DNA of 35,442 nt. It comes from Sulfurimonas sp. SAG-AH-194-C21 (lineage in GTDB: Bacteria; Campylobacterota; Campylobacteria; Campylobacterales; Sulfurimonadaceae). Positions 16,082 through 26,127 of the stretch are shown here, piece by piece. A model generated the notes under the pieces. It was not told where the DNA came from. It ran no database searches and worked only from the letters and a program-made list of their open reading frames with translations. Where the stretch lies: positions 1 to 35,442 of the forward strand of contig NZ_JAEMVC010000022.1 in assembly GCF_029215985.1 (NCBI RefSeq), written 5' to 3'. The translations under genes were made by a program, and so were the position numbers. The first letter of the stretch is position 1. Every line of letters starts with the position of its first letter.

Positions 16082-18682
16082 CTATAACTCTACTTTCTGC
16101 TCGACTTTTTTGAATGTTTCGAGTATGTCACCAGGGATAACATCATCGTATCCACTAATAACAACACCACATTCATAACCGTTACCGATTTCGTCAACAT
16201 CATCTTTGAAGCGTTTAAGTGAAGTAAGTTCACCTTCGTAGTGAACAACACCCTCACGAATAACACGAACCATACCACCACGGATAAGGCGACCATCAAC
16301 AACCATACAACCAGCAACAATACCTTTAGGTATTTTAAATACTTCTTTAACTTCTGCTTGACCAGTGTTTTCTTCAGTATATTTTGGAGACATCATACCA
16401 GTAAGCATACCAGTTACATCATCAATAAGTTGATAGATAATTGAGTAAGTCTTAATCTCAACACTTTTTTGTTTTGCAGCCGCTTTAACAGCACCAGTAG
16501 GACGAACATTAAATCCTAAAAGAATACAGTTTTCAGAGTTGTTAACAAGTTCAACATCATTTTCAGTAATTCCACCAACACCAGATGAGATGATATTAAC
16601 TTTAACTTCTTCATTTCTTAGTGCAAGAATTGAAGAACGAATCGCTTCAAGTGTACCGTGAACATCAGTTTTAAGTACAACTTTGAGAGACTTAAGTTTA
16701 CCCTCTTTAATCATAGCAGTCATATCTTCTAGTGAAGACTTCGTACTAATTGAAAGTTCTTTATGTCTGTCGTATTCGTGACGTTTCATTGCAAATTCTT
16801 TTGCAGCTTTTTCATCATCCATAGCAAGCATAACTTCACCAGATGCAGGAACTGTATTTAGACCAGCAATAATTGCTGTGTGAGATGGAGCAAGAGTTTT
16901 TATCTGTTTCTTGTTTTCATCAAGCATAGCTTTAACACGACCGTGAGCTGCACCACATACAACATAGTCTCCAACTTTAAGAGTACCATTTTGAACGATA
17001 ACAGTTGCAACTGGACCACGACCTTTTTCTAAAGAAGACTCGATAACAGCAGCTTTTGCCGGAGCATTTACATTTGCTTTAAGTTCTAAGATTTCAGCTG
17101 TTGTAAGGATTTCTTCAAGTAACTCATCGATTCCCATCTTTGACTTTGCAGAAACAGCAACAAAAGGTATATCTCCACCCCAGTCAGTAGGGTTGATGCC
17201 GTGTTCCGCCATCTGACCTTTAACCATATCTGGTTGTGCAGTCTCTTTATCCATTTTATTAAGTGCAACAATTATTGGAGCACCTGATTCTTTAGCTAAT
17301 TTAATAACTTCAAGAGTTTGTGGTTTAACACCATCATCAGCAGCAACAACGATTACGATAATATCTGTAATCTCTGTACCTTTTTGACGCATGTGGCTAA
17401 ACGCAGCATGTCCCGGTGTATCGATAAAAGTAATCGCTTTACCTTTTTGCTCAATTGTATAAGCACCGATATGCTGAGTGATACCACCAGCTTCGCCTTC
17501 AGTAACTTTCGCTTCTCGAATAGCATCAAGAAGTGAAGTTTTACCATGATCAACATGACCCATAATAGTAATTACAGGAGCTCTTTCAGTCGCATCTGGA
17601 TCTTCTTCTATATCTTCTTCATCATGAGTAAAATCATCTTTAGGATCGATTATAGTTACTTCAACTTCAAATTCTTCAGAAAGAATTTCAATTTCATCGT
17701 TTCCAAGGAAATCATTTTTAGTCATCATCATACCAAGATCAAAAAGAACTTTAATGATGTCAGAGATAGGACGGTTAAGAGCTTCTGCAAACTCATAAAC
17801 ACGTATATCTTCTGGAATCTCAACGTGAGTTACTATCTCATCTTCAAAAGTTGCTTTTGCATACTTCTTACGCTTATCTTTACGTACTTTTCTACCACGA
17901 GGAGCCACTTTTTTATTACCATTACGTCCAGCTGGTTTTGGAGGACGAGGTTTTCTAGGCATTTCTGGAGGTAGTGGAGCTCTCTCAGTTGAGTTTAGGT
18001 CAAGAAGTGTTACTTGATCATCCATATCCATAGATACATCATTCATAGCACCACCAAAGATATCCATACGTCTACCTTGGTCTTGTTTAGAAGCTGTTCT
18101 TGAACTCTGCTTAGATTTTTTTCTCTGTGCCAACTCTTCTAAAACTTCAGCACTCATTTTTCCATATGAAGATACAGAAGCTTGTTTTTGTGGAAGGTTA
18201 TAATTCTCTTCTATTTTTGGCTTTTTCTTTTTAACAATTTTAAGACCGCTTTTTTTAAGTCCTGTTCTAGCAGGCATACTAACTACTCTTAAAGTTGATA
18301 CTGGTTTTTTAACTTCAGGTACCTTTTTAACTTCTTCTGCAGGAGTTTTATTTACTTCATCAGTAGACTTTTCTTTTGGCTCTTCTGCTTTCTCTGCAGT
18401 TGCCTCTACTACTTTTTTATCGTCAGTAATTGCTTCTTTTTTTGGCTCTTCTTTTGGAGTATCATCTTTAGCTATTTTTACAACTGTAGGTTTTGGAGTA
18501 GGAGTAGGTTTATCATCTTCACCATTCATAATATAGTTTGCAATTTTTTCTGCGTCTTCCATACTAACTTTACTCAGCGCAGCTTTTACTTCTATTCCCA
18601 TGTTCTTAGCTTTTTCTAAGACATCTTTTGAAGCTATACCTAATTCGTCTGCAATTTCTTTTACGCTAACTTTATCTGTCAT
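16082..18682 (-). CDS. infB: Translation initiation factor IF-2
   Basis: GTPase that brings fMet-tRNA to the 30S subunit. The 866-aa protein has an N-terminal IF2N domain (about 1-55), a low-complexity Lys/Glu/Pro linker (about 56-280, with basic patches near 245-275), a second IF2N-like segment (about 285-345), then the G domain with GHVDHGKT (375-382), DTPGHAAF and NKMDKE, and beta-barrel domains II-IV. It overlaps ylxR by 11 nt. The large antisense ORFs within it (for example 17546-17974) are compositional shadows. Confidence 0.97.
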   Translation of the reverse strand: MTDKVSVKEIADELGIASKDVLEKAKNMGIEVKAALSKVSMEDAEKIANYIMNGEDDKPTPTPKPTVVKIAKDDTPKEEPKKEAITDDKKVVEATAEKAEEPKEKSTDEVNKTPAEEVKKVPEVKKPVSTLRVVSMPARTGLKKSGLKIVKKKKPKIEENYNLPQKQASVSSYGKMSAEVLEELAQRKKSKQSSRTASKQDQGRRMDIFGGAMNDVSMDMDDQVTLLDLNSTERAPLPPEMPRKPRPPKPAGRNGNKKVAPRGRKVRKDKRKKYAKATFEDEIVTHVEIPEDIRVYEFAEALNRPISDIIKVLFDLGMMMTKNDFLGNDEIEILSEEFEVEVTIIDPKDDFTHDEEDIEEDPDATERAPVITIMGHVDHGKTSLLDAIREAKVTEGEAGGITQHIGAYTIEQKGKAITFIDTPGHAAFSHMRQKGTEITDIIVIVVAADDGVKPQTLEVIKLAKESGAPIIVALNKMDKETAQPDMVKGQMAEHGINPTDWGGDIPFVAVSAKSKMGIDELLEEILTTAEILELKANVNAPAKAAVIESSLEKGRGPVATVIVQNGTLKVGDYVVCGAAHGRVKAMLDENKKQIKTLAPSHTAIIAGLNTVPASGEVMLAMDDEKAAKEFAMKRHEYDRHKELSISTKSSLEDMTAMIKEGKLKSLKVVLKTDVHGTLEAIRSSILALRNEEVKVNIISSGVGGITENDVELVNNSENCILLGFNVRPTGAVKAAAKQKSVEIKTYSIIYQLIDDVTGMLTGMMSPKYTEENTGQAEVKEVFKIPKGIVAGCMVVDGRLIRGGMVRVIREGVVHYEGELTSLKRFKDDVDEIGNGYECGVVISGYDDVIPGDILETFKKVEQKVEL

Positions 18683-18929
18683 CAGTGATGATCTCCTTTA
18701 GTTTGTTCATAAGTTGTTCCCTCTTATTTGTACGACACTGTCGCATAAGAGCTTTCGATAGTTTCTTGCCGTCATCTAAGCAAGTTTGACATAAGTAAAA
18801 ACTTCTACCTGTTCCATCAAATGAGTTTAACTCTCCATCAACACATCTAAGCCTGATTAAATCTGACTGAATGCTGCGTTCTCTACAAGAGACACACATT
18901 CGTGTTGGTTGATGAAAATTTTCCGCCAT
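18672..18929 (-). CDS. YlxR/RnpM family nucleic-acid-binding protein (DUF448)
   Basis: Small RNA-binding protein found beside infB in many bacteria; in Bacillus the homologue modulates RNase P. The 85-aa protein has CVSCRER (12-18), RLRCVDGEL, the GTGRSFYLC core (39-47; others read GRGAYxC) and CxxC spacing at 47-50. The basic C-terminal half is typical. It starts 31 nt after thrB and its 3' end overlaps infB by 11 nt, so the two are likely translationally coupled. Confidence 0.9.
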   Translation of the reverse strand: MAENFHQPTRMCVSCRERSIQSDLIRLRCVDGELNSFDGTGRSFYLCQTCLDDGKKLSKALMRQCRTNKREQLMNKLKEIITDDR

Positions 18930-18960
18930 TATATCTTAATATTGCTTTATTTAATAGGCG

Positions 18961-19842
18961 TTATCGCTCTATTATCAGCCCATTATTATCAAAATCTAAA
19001 ACTTTTACATTAAAGTCTGGAAATTTTTGAGTAAATTTGTTTGCAATCATAGATGCGTCTTCATCATAAACAAGAGAGAAAAATGTACTTCCACTCCCTG
19101 ATAGAGTGCTCATAAGGGCACCTGCTTCATATGCCACTTTTTGTACAGCAAAAAGTTCAGGTAGTGTTTTCATTCTAGCTTTTTGATGAAATCTATCTTG
19201 CGCTGCGAGTTTTAACATTTCCCAATCTTCATTAAAAAATGCAGCAACTGTTAAAGCAGTGTGTGAAAGATTATAAACTGCATTCTCTTTTGAATACGAT
19301 TTTGGCAAAATTGTACGAGATTTTGATGTATTCATCTGCTTGTTTGGTATAACCACAACAGCCTTTAAGTAGTCGGGTAAATGCTTTCGTTGAGAAAATA
19401 CTTTATTTTTCTCAATTGTAGCGGCATTAAATCCACCCATTACTGCTGGTGTTATATTATCAGGATGCGACTCATACACTAGTGCATGATTTAAAATACG
19501 GCGTTTACTTACTCTTATACCTGCGGCTTCATGTGCTGAGGCTATTGCTGAGACTATAACAGCAGAAGAGCTACCAAGTCCACGGGACATTGGAATTGAG
19601 TTGTAAAATGTAAATTTAAAGTTCTGTTTTTTCTTTGTTAAACGCGAGTAGTGTTCATTAAAGATAGAGATAAAAAGATTGTTACCTTTTAGTCTTGGGT
19701 TATTTTCACCCTCACCTTTGATACTAACACTAAAAAATTTAGAAGGGTGAAACTCTACTTTGTTACGTAGGTCTACGGCAAGGCCCAGAGAATCAAACCC
19801 TGGTCCTAAGTTTGCTGAAGTTGCGGGAACACTTATTATCAA
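18961..19842 (-). CDS. thrB: Homoserine kinase
   Basis: GHMP-family kinase that phosphorylates homoserine in threonine synthesis. The 293-aa product begins [20 protein letters not shown], the diagnostic ThrB N-terminus, with the ATP loop [11 protein letters not shown] at 84-94 and the C-terminal GHMP glycine motif [11 protein letters not shown]. The start codon is TTG (19840-19842) with AGGA about 7-8 nt upstream, next to the tsaB stop; no upstream ATG restores the conserved start, so TTG initiation is supported by homology. The tsaB gene ends 8 nt before. Confidence 0.94.
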   Translation of the reverse strand: MIISVPATSANLGPGFDSLGLAVDLRNKVEFHPSKFFSVSIKGEGENNPRLKGNNLFISIFNEHYSRLTKKKQNFKFTFYNSIPMSRGLGSSSAVIVSAIASAHEAAGIRVSKRRILNHALVYESHPDNITPAVMGGFNAATIEKNKVFSQRKHLPDYLKAVVVIPNKQMNTSKSRTILPKSYSKENAVYNLSHTALTVAAFFNEDWEMLKLAAQDRFHQKARMKTLPELFAVQKVAYEAGALMSTLSGSGSTFFSLVYDEDASMIANKFTQKFPDFNVKVLDFDNNGLIIER

Positions 19843-19850
19843 ATTACTTC

Positions 19851-20315
19851 CTATTGTCCAACAGCTCCTATCATATACAAGGGAGCTGCATCTGTACTAA
19901 ACTCATTATAATCAAGCACATTTGGAAGGGTAAAAACCACTTCCGGTGCTATTTCTAATTTTTGAGTTTTTATTTCTGATGCAATTTTAACGAAATGTAA
20001 CTTACCAATGGCTTTTATTGGTCCATTTTTATTAAAATAAAATGCATCTGTTGCGAAAAGTGGAATATTTTTTAAAATACTTAGTGATTTTAAAAAGACA
20101 TAGGCTACTTTGATAGCCATAAAACTTCCTGGACCATTTGCATAAAACAATTTTTTTATTTCATATTTATTTTGTAAGTCACGAAAAAGCAGTGGTAAAA
20201 TATCTGAACTCTTTTCCTCAGATTCAATAGTTTGTATAAGCTGTGAGTTTTCATACACTCCAATCTTTATAGGGCTGGTCAGTGCTACTAAGAGTATATC
20301 TACTTCTTTAAGCAT
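19851..20315 (-). CDS. tsaB: TsaB-like tRNA threonylcarbamoyladenosine factor (short)
   Basis: Non-catalytic partner of TsaD in tRNA t6A synthesis. The 154-aa protein has an ASKHA-type N-terminal part with [16 protein letters not shown] (59-74), equivalent to the GPGSFTGLR motif of TsaB. Thr and Arg of that motif read Met and Lys here. The second domain is much shortened compared with the roughly 230-aa E. coli protein, as in other Campylobacterota. It lies between lpxC (8-nt overlap) and thrB, the position of H. pylori HP1051. Assignment rests on the motif and synteny. Confidence 0.8.
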   Translation of the reverse strand: MLKEVDILLVALTSPIKIGVYENSQLIQTIESEEKSSDILPLLFRDLQNKYEIKKLFYANGPGSFMAIKVAYVFLKSLSILKNIPLFATDAFYFNKNGPIKAIGKLHFVKIASEIKTQKLEIAPEVVFTLPNVLDYNEFSTDAAPLYMIGAVGQ

Positions 20316-21192
20316 ATGCTTTTTCTAACTCTTTTGTTTTTTCTCCAACAAGTTCCACTACTTCATAGTTCTCAGGGTCTCCAAGAAGTGCAAGTGTGAG
20401 CTTATGATTTAAGTCATGACTTCCAGCCATAGCTTCGTAGTTACCGATAAAGTTCATCCCAATTAGGCACATATCACCAATAGCATCAAGTATTTTATGA
20501 CGAACGAACTCATCTTTGTAACGCAATCCCTCAGGATTTAAAATCTTTTTATCATCTAAAACTATAGCATTTTCTAAAGAACCACCAAGAGCTAAACCTT
20601 TTGAATGAAGATACTGTACCTCATGTAAAAAACCAAAAGTCCGTGCTCGTGAAATCTCTTTTTTATAAGTCTCTTTTGTAAACTTTAAAACATAATCCTG
20701 TGTTTTGATAGCAGGATGAGGAAACTTGATAGTAAAGTCGTACTGTAAATCATCAGATGGTGAAAGTTTTACATACTTATCACCTTCTTGGATTATGACA
20801 TCTTTTTTTATACGCATAATTTTCTTAGGAACATCTTGTTGGATAACTTCTGCTTCATCAAGGAGTATACAGTAACTAGCACTACTGCCATCCATTACAG
20901 GTACTTCATCCCCATCAACAATAACTCTTAAGTTATCTATACCATAAGCATACACTGCAGAGAGTAAATGCTCTATCGTAGAGATTAGATGTCCATCTTT
21001 ACCTATAACCGTTGCCATTTTTGTATCTACTACATTTGCAGGAGTCAAGGGGATAGAAACATCAACATCTGAACGATAAAATACTATTCCAGAGTTTGAT
21101 TCTAAGGGTTCTAAACGTAGTTTTACAGGAGAACCTTTATGAAGTCCAATCCCAACAAGTTCAACACTCTTCTTAATTGTAGTCTGATACAT
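20308..21192 (-). CDS. lpxC: UDP-3-O-acyl-N-acetylglucosamine deacetylase LpxC
   Basis: Zinc deacetylase, committed step of lipid A synthesis. The 294-aa protein carries zinc ligands His75 (in STIEHLLSA), His232 and Asp236 (in HKILDAIGD), Glu74 as base, and His259 (GSHDLNHKL). The VMDGSSASY motif (99-107) and the [13 protein letters not shown] insert (180-192) are typical. It confirms a Gram-negative outer membrane. It begins 9 nt after the M23 peptidase gene and overlaps tsaB by 8 nt. Confidence 0.96.
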   Translation of the reverse strand: MYQTTIKKSVELVGIGLHKGSPVKLRLEPLESNSGIVFYRSDVDVSIPLTPANVVDTKMATVIGKDGHLISTIEHLLSAVYAYGIDNLRVIVDGDEVPVMDGSSASYCILLDEAEVIQQDVPKKIMRIKKDVIIQEGDKYVKLSPSDDLQYDFTIKFPHPAIKTQDYVLKFTKETYKKEISRARTFGFLHEVQYLHSKGLALGGSLENAIVLDDKKILNPEGLRYKDEFVRHKILDAIGDMCLIGMNFIGNYEAMAGSHDLNHKLTLALLGDPENYEVVELVGEKTKELEKAYA

Positions 21193-21201
21193 ATATACCC
21201 C

Positions 21202-22566
21202 TTAGTTTCTATCTATAATCTTTTTAGCACTCTTAATAATATTTGTAATATTGAGTTTAATCCACTGCTTATCCATCCACTCTTGAGGGCGAACTTCTAT
21301 GCCTTGAACTAAAACACCAAAGTGTAAATGATCGCCCATAGCATAACCACTTTTACCGGTGTTTGCTATCACTTCTTTTTTTATAGTCGTGTCACCACTA
21401 TTTACTTTAATACTAGAACAGTGCCCGTATAGTGTATATAAACCAAGTCCATGATGAATTAAAGGCATATTTCCATACAAACCATTATAGTCACTAAAAA
21501 CAACTTCTCCACTATTCTGCGGCTTGATGCTTGCCATCGCGTTAGAAGCCAGATCTAAACCTAAATGATATGACTCACTAATGTACTCGCCACCATATGA
21601 GTACTTTCTATGGTCTCCAAATGTTGCTACAACCTGTGCATTTTTGAGGGGGTACATCTTATTCATCTTAAAGTTATTGATTTTTTTTGTATGAACTTTT
21701 GATGTTATTTCATGTATGAGTGCTTCATTTTTTGCTCGTACATCTTCATTTATTATCTTAAACTGCTCTAATGAACCGTCTACTCCCTGTGTCTCAACAA
21801 ACTCTTCCGCTAAGTCTGCAATCTTTCCTTTTAAAAACTTATCACTAAGTCTGATACGAGATATTTTATAGTTTTTCTGTTTTAGATAAAGAGGTATATA
21901 AGTTTTTGAGACATTACCTGCCTTATCTTTAGCAATTACAGTTGCTTTAAACCCACTATCTACTACAGGCCAGGCTAAAAGTGAGATAAAATAACCATCT
22001 TTATAAAATGGTTGAGCAGTAAAGTGTTTGTCATCATTACCTTGTATGTATAATGTATCAAGATTATCATCCTCAACTTTAAATATTACAAGTGCTGAAC
22101 CACCACGAGAAATTTTATAAGAGTTGCTTACTATACTTAAACGCGGTCTTTTTTTATCTATCTTAAATGTAAACACTTGTTTTACTGCGTTTCCATTAAG
22201 GAAGTTCCACTTACTCACATCATTGGCTTCAACTATGATTTGTATCTCTTTATCTTTCATAGCATAAGTACTTCTAGGTGGTTGAACTTCGAGGTTTAAA
22301 AGTTGTTCTGGATTTATTAACTGCTCATACTGTAGTGTTTTTTCTTTATCTGCACTTTTTAGAGTAATCTTATACGACTTCACACCACTCTCATCTTTGA
22401 TTTTAACATGAAGTGCTTGTTTTAAGTTCCAAAAACCACTCTCTTGCATTGTCACAAGAGGTACATTTCGCTCAAACATTGATGAAAAATATATAAATAG
22501 TGTTCCGGCTATGACTAAAACCATTACTAAAAGTGTTCCTAATGAAGAGTTATTTTTTTTTCTCAA
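21202..22566 (-). CDS. Membrane-anchored M23 family metallopeptidase
   Basis: Predicted periplasmic peptidoglycan endopeptidase, anchored by one N-terminal membrane segment (about residues 9-29). The 454-aa protein has a long region of beta-rich, Ig-like character (about 40-235) and a C-terminal LytM domain with zinc ligands His334 and Asp338 (HLGLD), His382 (YGHCSS) and the HLH pair 413/415, so it should be catalytically competent. The start is TTG at 22564-22566, with AAGGAA about 9 nt upstream inside the end of the preceding gene. A run of nine A residues falls in codons 2-5. It sits directly before lpxC, as in other Campylobacterota. M23 enzymes here can shape cells, but the specific role is not visible. 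Confidence 0.9.
   Translation of the reverse strand: MRKKNNSSLGTLLVMVLVIAGTLFIYFSSMFERNVPLVTMQESGFWNLKQALHVKIKDESGVKSYKITLKSADKEKTLQYEQLINPEQLLNLEVQPPRSTYAMKDKEIQIIVEANDVSKWNFLNGNAVKQVFTFKIDKKRPRLSIVSNSYKISRGGSALVIFKVEDDNLDTLYIQGNDDKHFTAQPFYKDGYFISLLAWPVVDSGFKATVIAKDKAGNVSKTYIPLYLKQKNYKISRIRLSDKFLKGKIADLAEEFVETQGVDGSLEQFKIINEDVRAKNEALIHEITSKVHTKKINNFKMNKMYPLKNAQVVATFGDHRKYSYGGEYISESYHLGLDLASNAMASIKPQNSGEVVFSDYNGLYGNMPLIHHGLGLYTLYGHCSSIKVNSGDTTIKKEVIANTGKSGYAMGDHLHFGVLVQGIEVRPQEWMDKQWIKLNITNIIKSAKKIIDRN
22553..22561 (-). repeat. A9 homopolymer at the start of the M23 peptidase gene
   Basis: Nine T residues on the plus strand (A9 in the coding strand) span codons 2-5 of the peptidase gene. Loss of one base would bring a stop codon at codon 9, so polymerase or replication slippage here would switch the gene off. 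Confidence 0.7.
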
Positions 22567-22567
22567 A

Positions 22568-23230
22568 TTATATTTCCTTAATTATTTTATTATTATCGTC
22601 ACTTTTACAGAGTGTGACTTTTTCTACATGTACTATTGTTAAAAACTCTTTCATTATATTAAACGCATCAACTAACTCGGTATTTGAGCTTTTTAAGTCA
22701 TCATCACATATACTTACAAATGCATGTCTTGCATTATCTTTTAAGATTAGGCTTTTTAAAAGCCTCTCTTTTAAGCGCATAAAGCCAAGTGGTACACGAC
22801 TCAGCAAATACTCATGACATAAGAGTTTATTTGCATTTAGTCCTAGTAATTCACTAATCAGAGCAAAGATTGCGCCATCACATTGGCTACTTATAAAGTT
22901 ATCATAACGGGTTAATAAACCTGCATACAGAGCTGTCGCCATCTTTTGATTTATTTTAAGACCATTGCCTATAAAGAACATATACAAGTCCAGAATCTCA
23001 CTATCAACTTCTATAATATAATCAGCAGTAGATGGTCTGTTTTGACGACTTTTATCAAACCATGGTAAAAAAGATAGGTTTACATTTAAAGGTTCTCTGT
23101 TTTGCAGGGAAACCTTTTTATGCAGTGTTAATACCCCAGAGTAAAGTGCACTTGCATTAGCAAACGCAGCATTATCTGCTACGATTAAAACATGTTGTGC
23201 ATTCTTAATTTTTTCTATATCTATTTGCAT
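22568..23230 (-). CDS. Degenerate DHH-type phosphoesterase-like protein
   Basis: The 220-aa protein resembles the DHH phosphoesterase/nanoRNase fold: an N-terminal strand-helix (HVLIVADNAAFANASALYSG) where active members have HxxxDxDaxgS, a central ADYIIEVDSEILDLYMFF segment, and the helix INQKMATALYAGLLTRYDNF (family pattern INxxxAxxLYxGIxTDTxxF). The catalytic His/Asp residues of the first motif and the Thr-Asp of the last are replaced, so it is probably not an active phosphodiesterase. The DHHA1 domain is absent or reduced. It lies 22 nt after the 125-aa gene and 1 nt before the peptidase gene. The fold is inferred from pattern; the role is unknown. Confidence 0.6.
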   Translation of the reverse strand: MQIDIEKIKNAQHVLIVADNAAFANASALYSGVLTLHKKVSLQNREPLNVNLSFLPWFDKSRQNRPSTADYIIEVDSEILDLYMFFIGNGLKINQKMATALYAGLLTRYDNFISSQCDGAIFALISELLGLNANKLLCHEYLLSRVPLGFMRLKERLLKSLILKDNARHAFVSICDDDLKSSNTELVDAFNIMKEFLTIVHVEKVTLCKSDDNNKIIKEI

Positions 23231-23252
23231 ATTTTTTTATACGAATTATATA

Positions 23253-23630
23253 CTATTTTTTATTTATCAGTTGATATTTTTCATTTATATCTGCATTAAA
23301 AGCGGCTGTAAACATTACAATTAATGCTTCATCTGGATGTTCTTCATCATAATGGTAACCTATAAATCCAAAAAAGTCTTCAGGTGTAACTTCATACTCT
23401 ACTAACTTTGCTATCGCATTTTCTGTCTGTTTGTTAAAAAAAAGAGTAGCTATCTCTTCGCCTTGTAATGAGCCTTCTTTCTCTTCACTCGGTTTAAAAG
23501 AGTTTTGTTTAAATAGTTCATCTTCCAAGGTATTTATTGCTAAACCATCTTCTTCAGTTACCGTACCATTTTGTAAAATCTTCGTAACTAATTCTTCTAT
23601 ACCTGCTATTAATTTTGTTTGTTCGCTCAT
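23253..23630 (-). CDS. Small acidic protein of unknown function, first gene of the lpxC-infB run
   Basis: I do not recognise this 125-aa protein. It is acidic and looks helical, has no signal peptide, membrane segment or cysteines, and contains an aromatic patch EDFFGFIGYHYDEEHPDEAL (about residues 82-101). Start ATG with AAGGAA about 6 nt upstream. A possible promoter lies right before it (23652-23678), so it heads the transcript that continues to ubiE. It is probably cytosolic. Family searches restricted to Campylobacterota would show whether it is lineage-specific. Confidence 0.7.
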   Translation of the reverse strand: MSEQTKLIAGIEELVTKILQNGTVTEEDGLAINTLEDELFKQNSFKPSEEKEGSLQGEEIATLFFNKQTENAIAKLVEYEVTPEDFFGFIGYHYDEEHPDEALIVMFTAAFNADINEKYQLINKK

Positions 23631-23651
23631 TATATTTCCTTATTATTGGGA

Positions 23652-23678
23652 ATTCTACCCTAAAGTACTTTAATTCAA
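23652..23678 (-). promoter_or_regulatory. Candidate promoter of the twelve-gene lpxC-infB-ubiE run
   Basis: On the minus strand TTGAAT (23673-23678) and TAGAAT (23652-23657) are separated by 15 bp, with the ATG at 23630. The spacer is short; the -10 is close to consensus. It lies in the 58-nt gap after the histidine-kinase gene. Confidence 0.4.
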
Positions 23679-23688
23679 AGATTGTTTT

Positions 23689-25278
23689 TTATAACTTTTT
23701 TTCTACTTTTATTGGTATATCCACGAGAAAACAAGCACCTACAATATTTTGTATATCAAGTTTCATCATCCCTCCAAGTTGCTGCGTAACTAAATTATAT
23801 GTAATATTTAAACCAAGTCCTGTGCCACCATTATTACGTTTTGTAGTAATAAATGGCTCAAATATTTTGCTCTCTACCGTCTCATCAACACCTTTCCCAT
23901 CATCACAAAACCTAAGTTCAACTCGTTCTTTTTTTTGTGTTAAAGTAATCGTAATAGTTCCCTTTTCATCTGCATCAAATCCATGTAAAAGGGAATTTTG
24001 TAACATATTTATAATGACTTGAGAGATTGCACCAGGATATGAATACATTTTAATATCTTCTTCACTAAGATTGAGTTTTATTTTAATTGATCTCTTTTTT
24101 AATTCTGTTTGAAAAGTAAAAAGCACTTCTTGCAGATACTCGTTTAATTCAAAAGTTTGAAGTTCTTCAGCAGACTGATCTATGGATATTTTTTTAAAAC
24201 TTCGTATTAAATGTGCTGCTCTCTCGAGGTTTTTTTCTAAGATTTCATCAGTTTGTGTCATTATCTGAAAAAAATCTGCTAAAGTATCTTCTGTTAATGT
24301 ATCTGTTTCTATCATTTTTTGGAGATTTTGTATATGATGTTTAAAAACTGATGCTGATGTAATTGCTACTCCTAATGGTGTATTTACCTCATGTGCTACA
24401 CCTGCGACTAAACTACCAAGAGAGGACATCTTTTCAGACTCAATTAGTTGGTCTTGCATACGTACTAAGAGCTCATTCTTTTGAAGTAAATCTTGTGTTC
24501 TTAACTCCACTTTTTGCTGTAAATCTTGTTCACTCTCTTTTAGACTCTTATAAGCGCTATAGAGAGACTCTGTCATTCTTTGAAACTTATTCGCCAAAAG
24601 TCCTATCTCATCATGACGGTGTCTTAAGTCTTTATTGAGTACAGTTTTTGCATTCTCAAAAGAAAAATCACTAATTGCCGAAGTCAAGGTAACTATTGGT
24701 TTAGTATAGTGTCTTATTATCACTAAAGTAACCCATAAGATAATTATCAGAAAAAAAAGCATAGAACCTAAAATACTAATAAAGTCTTCTTTATCAAATA
24801 CAGATAATATATCTTCATCTGTATAGTAGGCGAGATGAGTATATGCTAAAATATCATCATCTAATACACAAGCATATACAAGTTCTTGTACCTCTTTATT
24901 ATTATATGTTAAAAGTCTACTTGTTGATTTTTCTATAAATATATCGATATTGTCTTTTAAGGAACCAATATTATTAGTATCTGTATGTGCTAAAACTCTT
25001 CCATCTATGTCAGATATATATGCATAGGCATACATATCTTGTAATGTAATAACTTCTACCCATTTTTCTAAAACTTCAAAGTCACCTGATACAATGAAGT
25101 CTATACTTGCATCTGCTAAAGTTTTTACACTTAATAAAGCTTGCTTTATTTTCTCTTGCTTCATATTATTTTGCTGATTAATAACTATAAGGTAACCTGT
25201 AGATAACATCGCTGTCACAAAAAGAACGACTAAACTAACTGCAATTTTAGAAAATAAACTGAGATAAAATTTAACCAC
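23689..25278 (-). CDS. Membrane sensor histidine kinase
   Basis: Two-component sensor, 529 aa. Order: TM1 (about 13-34), a periplasmic sensor region of about 130 residues with a PAS/dCache-like fold (ISDIDGRVLAHTD near 89-101), TM2 (about 168-190), HAMP (about 190-240), coiled coil (240-280), the dimerisation/phosphoacceptor H box VAGVAHEVNTPLG (His296), N box NMLQN (424-428), G1 DDGKGV (459-464) and G2 GGTGLGLN (484-491). All key residues are present. The start is GTG directly after the stop of the binding-protein gene, with AGGA upstream. There is no separate DNA-binding regulator nearby; the REC/EAL protein two genes upstream is the obvious partner. Confidence 0.93.
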   Translation of the reverse strand: MVKFYLSLFSKIAVSLVVLFVTAMLSTGYLIVINQQNNMKQEKIKQALLSVKTLADASIDFIVSGDFEVLEKWVEVITLQDMYAYAYISDIDGRVLAHTDTNNIGSLKDNIDIFIEKSTSRLLTYNNKEVQELVYACVLDDDILAYTHLAYYTDEDILSVFDKEDFISILGSMLFFLIIILWVTLVIIRHYTKPIVTLTSAISDFSFENAKTVLNKDLRHRHDEIGLLANKFQRMTESLYSAYKSLKESEQDLQQKVELRTQDLLQKNELLVRMQDQLIESEKMSSLGSLVAGVAHEVNTPLGVAITSASVFKHHIQNLQKMIETDTLTEDTLADFFQIMTQTDEILEKNLERAAHLIRSFKKISIDQSAEELQTFELNEYLQEVLFTFQTELKKRSIKIKLNLSEEDIKMYSYPGAISQVIINMLQNSLLHGFDADEKGTITITLTQKKERVELRFCDDGKGVDETVESKIFEPFITTKRNNGGTGLGLNITYNLVTQQLGGMMKLDIQNIVGACFLVDIPIKVEKKL

Positions 25279-26127
25279 CTATTTTCCTACCATTAATAAT
25301 TCTTTAGTTAAATTTTCTATCCTCTCATCATAAAGAATAAACTCTTTTATTTTCATGCTCTGCATCTTTTTAAGAACAATCCTTCCTTCTTCAGTCTCTG
25401 GCATACTAATTACTATATCTTTTATATTATCAATAAAGGCTAAAGACAATCCACTTCTAGCTGCTAAAACATTTTCTGGGTACTTTGTACTTGAAGCAAT
25501 AATTTTCAACTCACCTGTTTTTAGCTTTTGACTCATAAGTTTATAGTTAACACCACACATTGTTGCGGCATCTACTTTACCTAAAAGAACATTATAGATA
25601 GAGTTAGTTAAGTTTTTTGTAAAAACTTCTTTTGGTTGTAAGCCTTCTTTTGTCAAGTATGCTTTTGGTGCTAAATAACCACCAGCACCCATTGGGCTCA
25701 CATAAGCAACTGTTTTGCCTTTGAGCTGAGAGACCGTATCTATATTTGAATCTCTTCGTACAAAAATATCACTGCGTGATGTTATTTCATCTGCAATGTT
25801 TTTCATTTGGGCAATAGCGACAGCATGTTTAGCAGTTTTAAGTTTATAAAAAATAAGGGAATTAATATAAAAAATATCTACTTGTCTTTCTACGGCCATT
25901 TTTTTGAGTTTTTTAAAACCTTTAGGAGCGATAATATTTACTTTAAGTCCTGTTTGCTCTGATAAGTATTTTGCAAAAGGCTTCCAACTTTTATATGTTT
26001 TAGTAGGTGGAGCTAAGGATAAAATACCGAGGTTTATCTCTTTAATACTTTCTCCATACAAAAATGATATTGATAGTGTAAAAAGTAAGACCAAGCGAAC
26101 AGGTAAAAACAAGCTTTTAATTTTCAT
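25279..26127 (-). CDS. PhnD-like periplasmic phosphate/phosphonate-type binding protein
   Basis: Substrate-binding protein of the PhnD/PBP-like family, 282 aa, with signal peptide (about 1-25, basic start then hydrophobic core ending FLYGES). Family features: NLGILSLAPPTKTYKSWKPF at the mature start, a hinge strand VDIFYINSLIFYKLK, TVAYVSPMGAGGYLAPKAYL and KVDAATMCGVNYKLM. The ligand is not readable; such proteins bind phosphonates, phosphite or other small anions, and some serve only as sensors. No ABC permease or ATPase is encoded nearby. The gene overlaps the REC/EAL gene by 4 nt and is followed at once by the kinase, so it probably delivers a ligand signal to the kinase's periplasmic domain. 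Confidence 0.87.
   Translation of the reverse strand: MKIKSLFLPVRLVLLFTLSISFLYGESIKEINLGILSLAPPTKTYKSWKPFAKYLSEQTGLKVNIIAPKGFKKLKKMAVERQVDIFYINSLIFYKLKTAKHAVAIAQMKNIADEITSRSDIFVRRDSNIDTVSQLKGKTVAYVSPMGAGGYLAPKAYLTKEGLQPKEVFTKNLTNSIYNVLLGKVDAATMCGVNYKLMSQKLKTGELKIIASSTKYPENVLAARSGLSLAFIDNIKDIVISMPETEEGRIVLKKMQSMKIKEFILYDERIENLTKELLMVGK

Noticed and set aside
17546..17974. 142-codon plus-strand ORF antisense to infB
   Set aside because: Lies wholly in infB over the basic/acidic linker; the protein is low-complexity with no family features. Typical AT-rich antisense shadow.
23615..24022. 135-codon plus-strand ORF over the histidine-kinase 3' end
   Set aside because: Antisense to the strongly supported ATPase region of the kinase; no ribosome binding site or recognisable motif.
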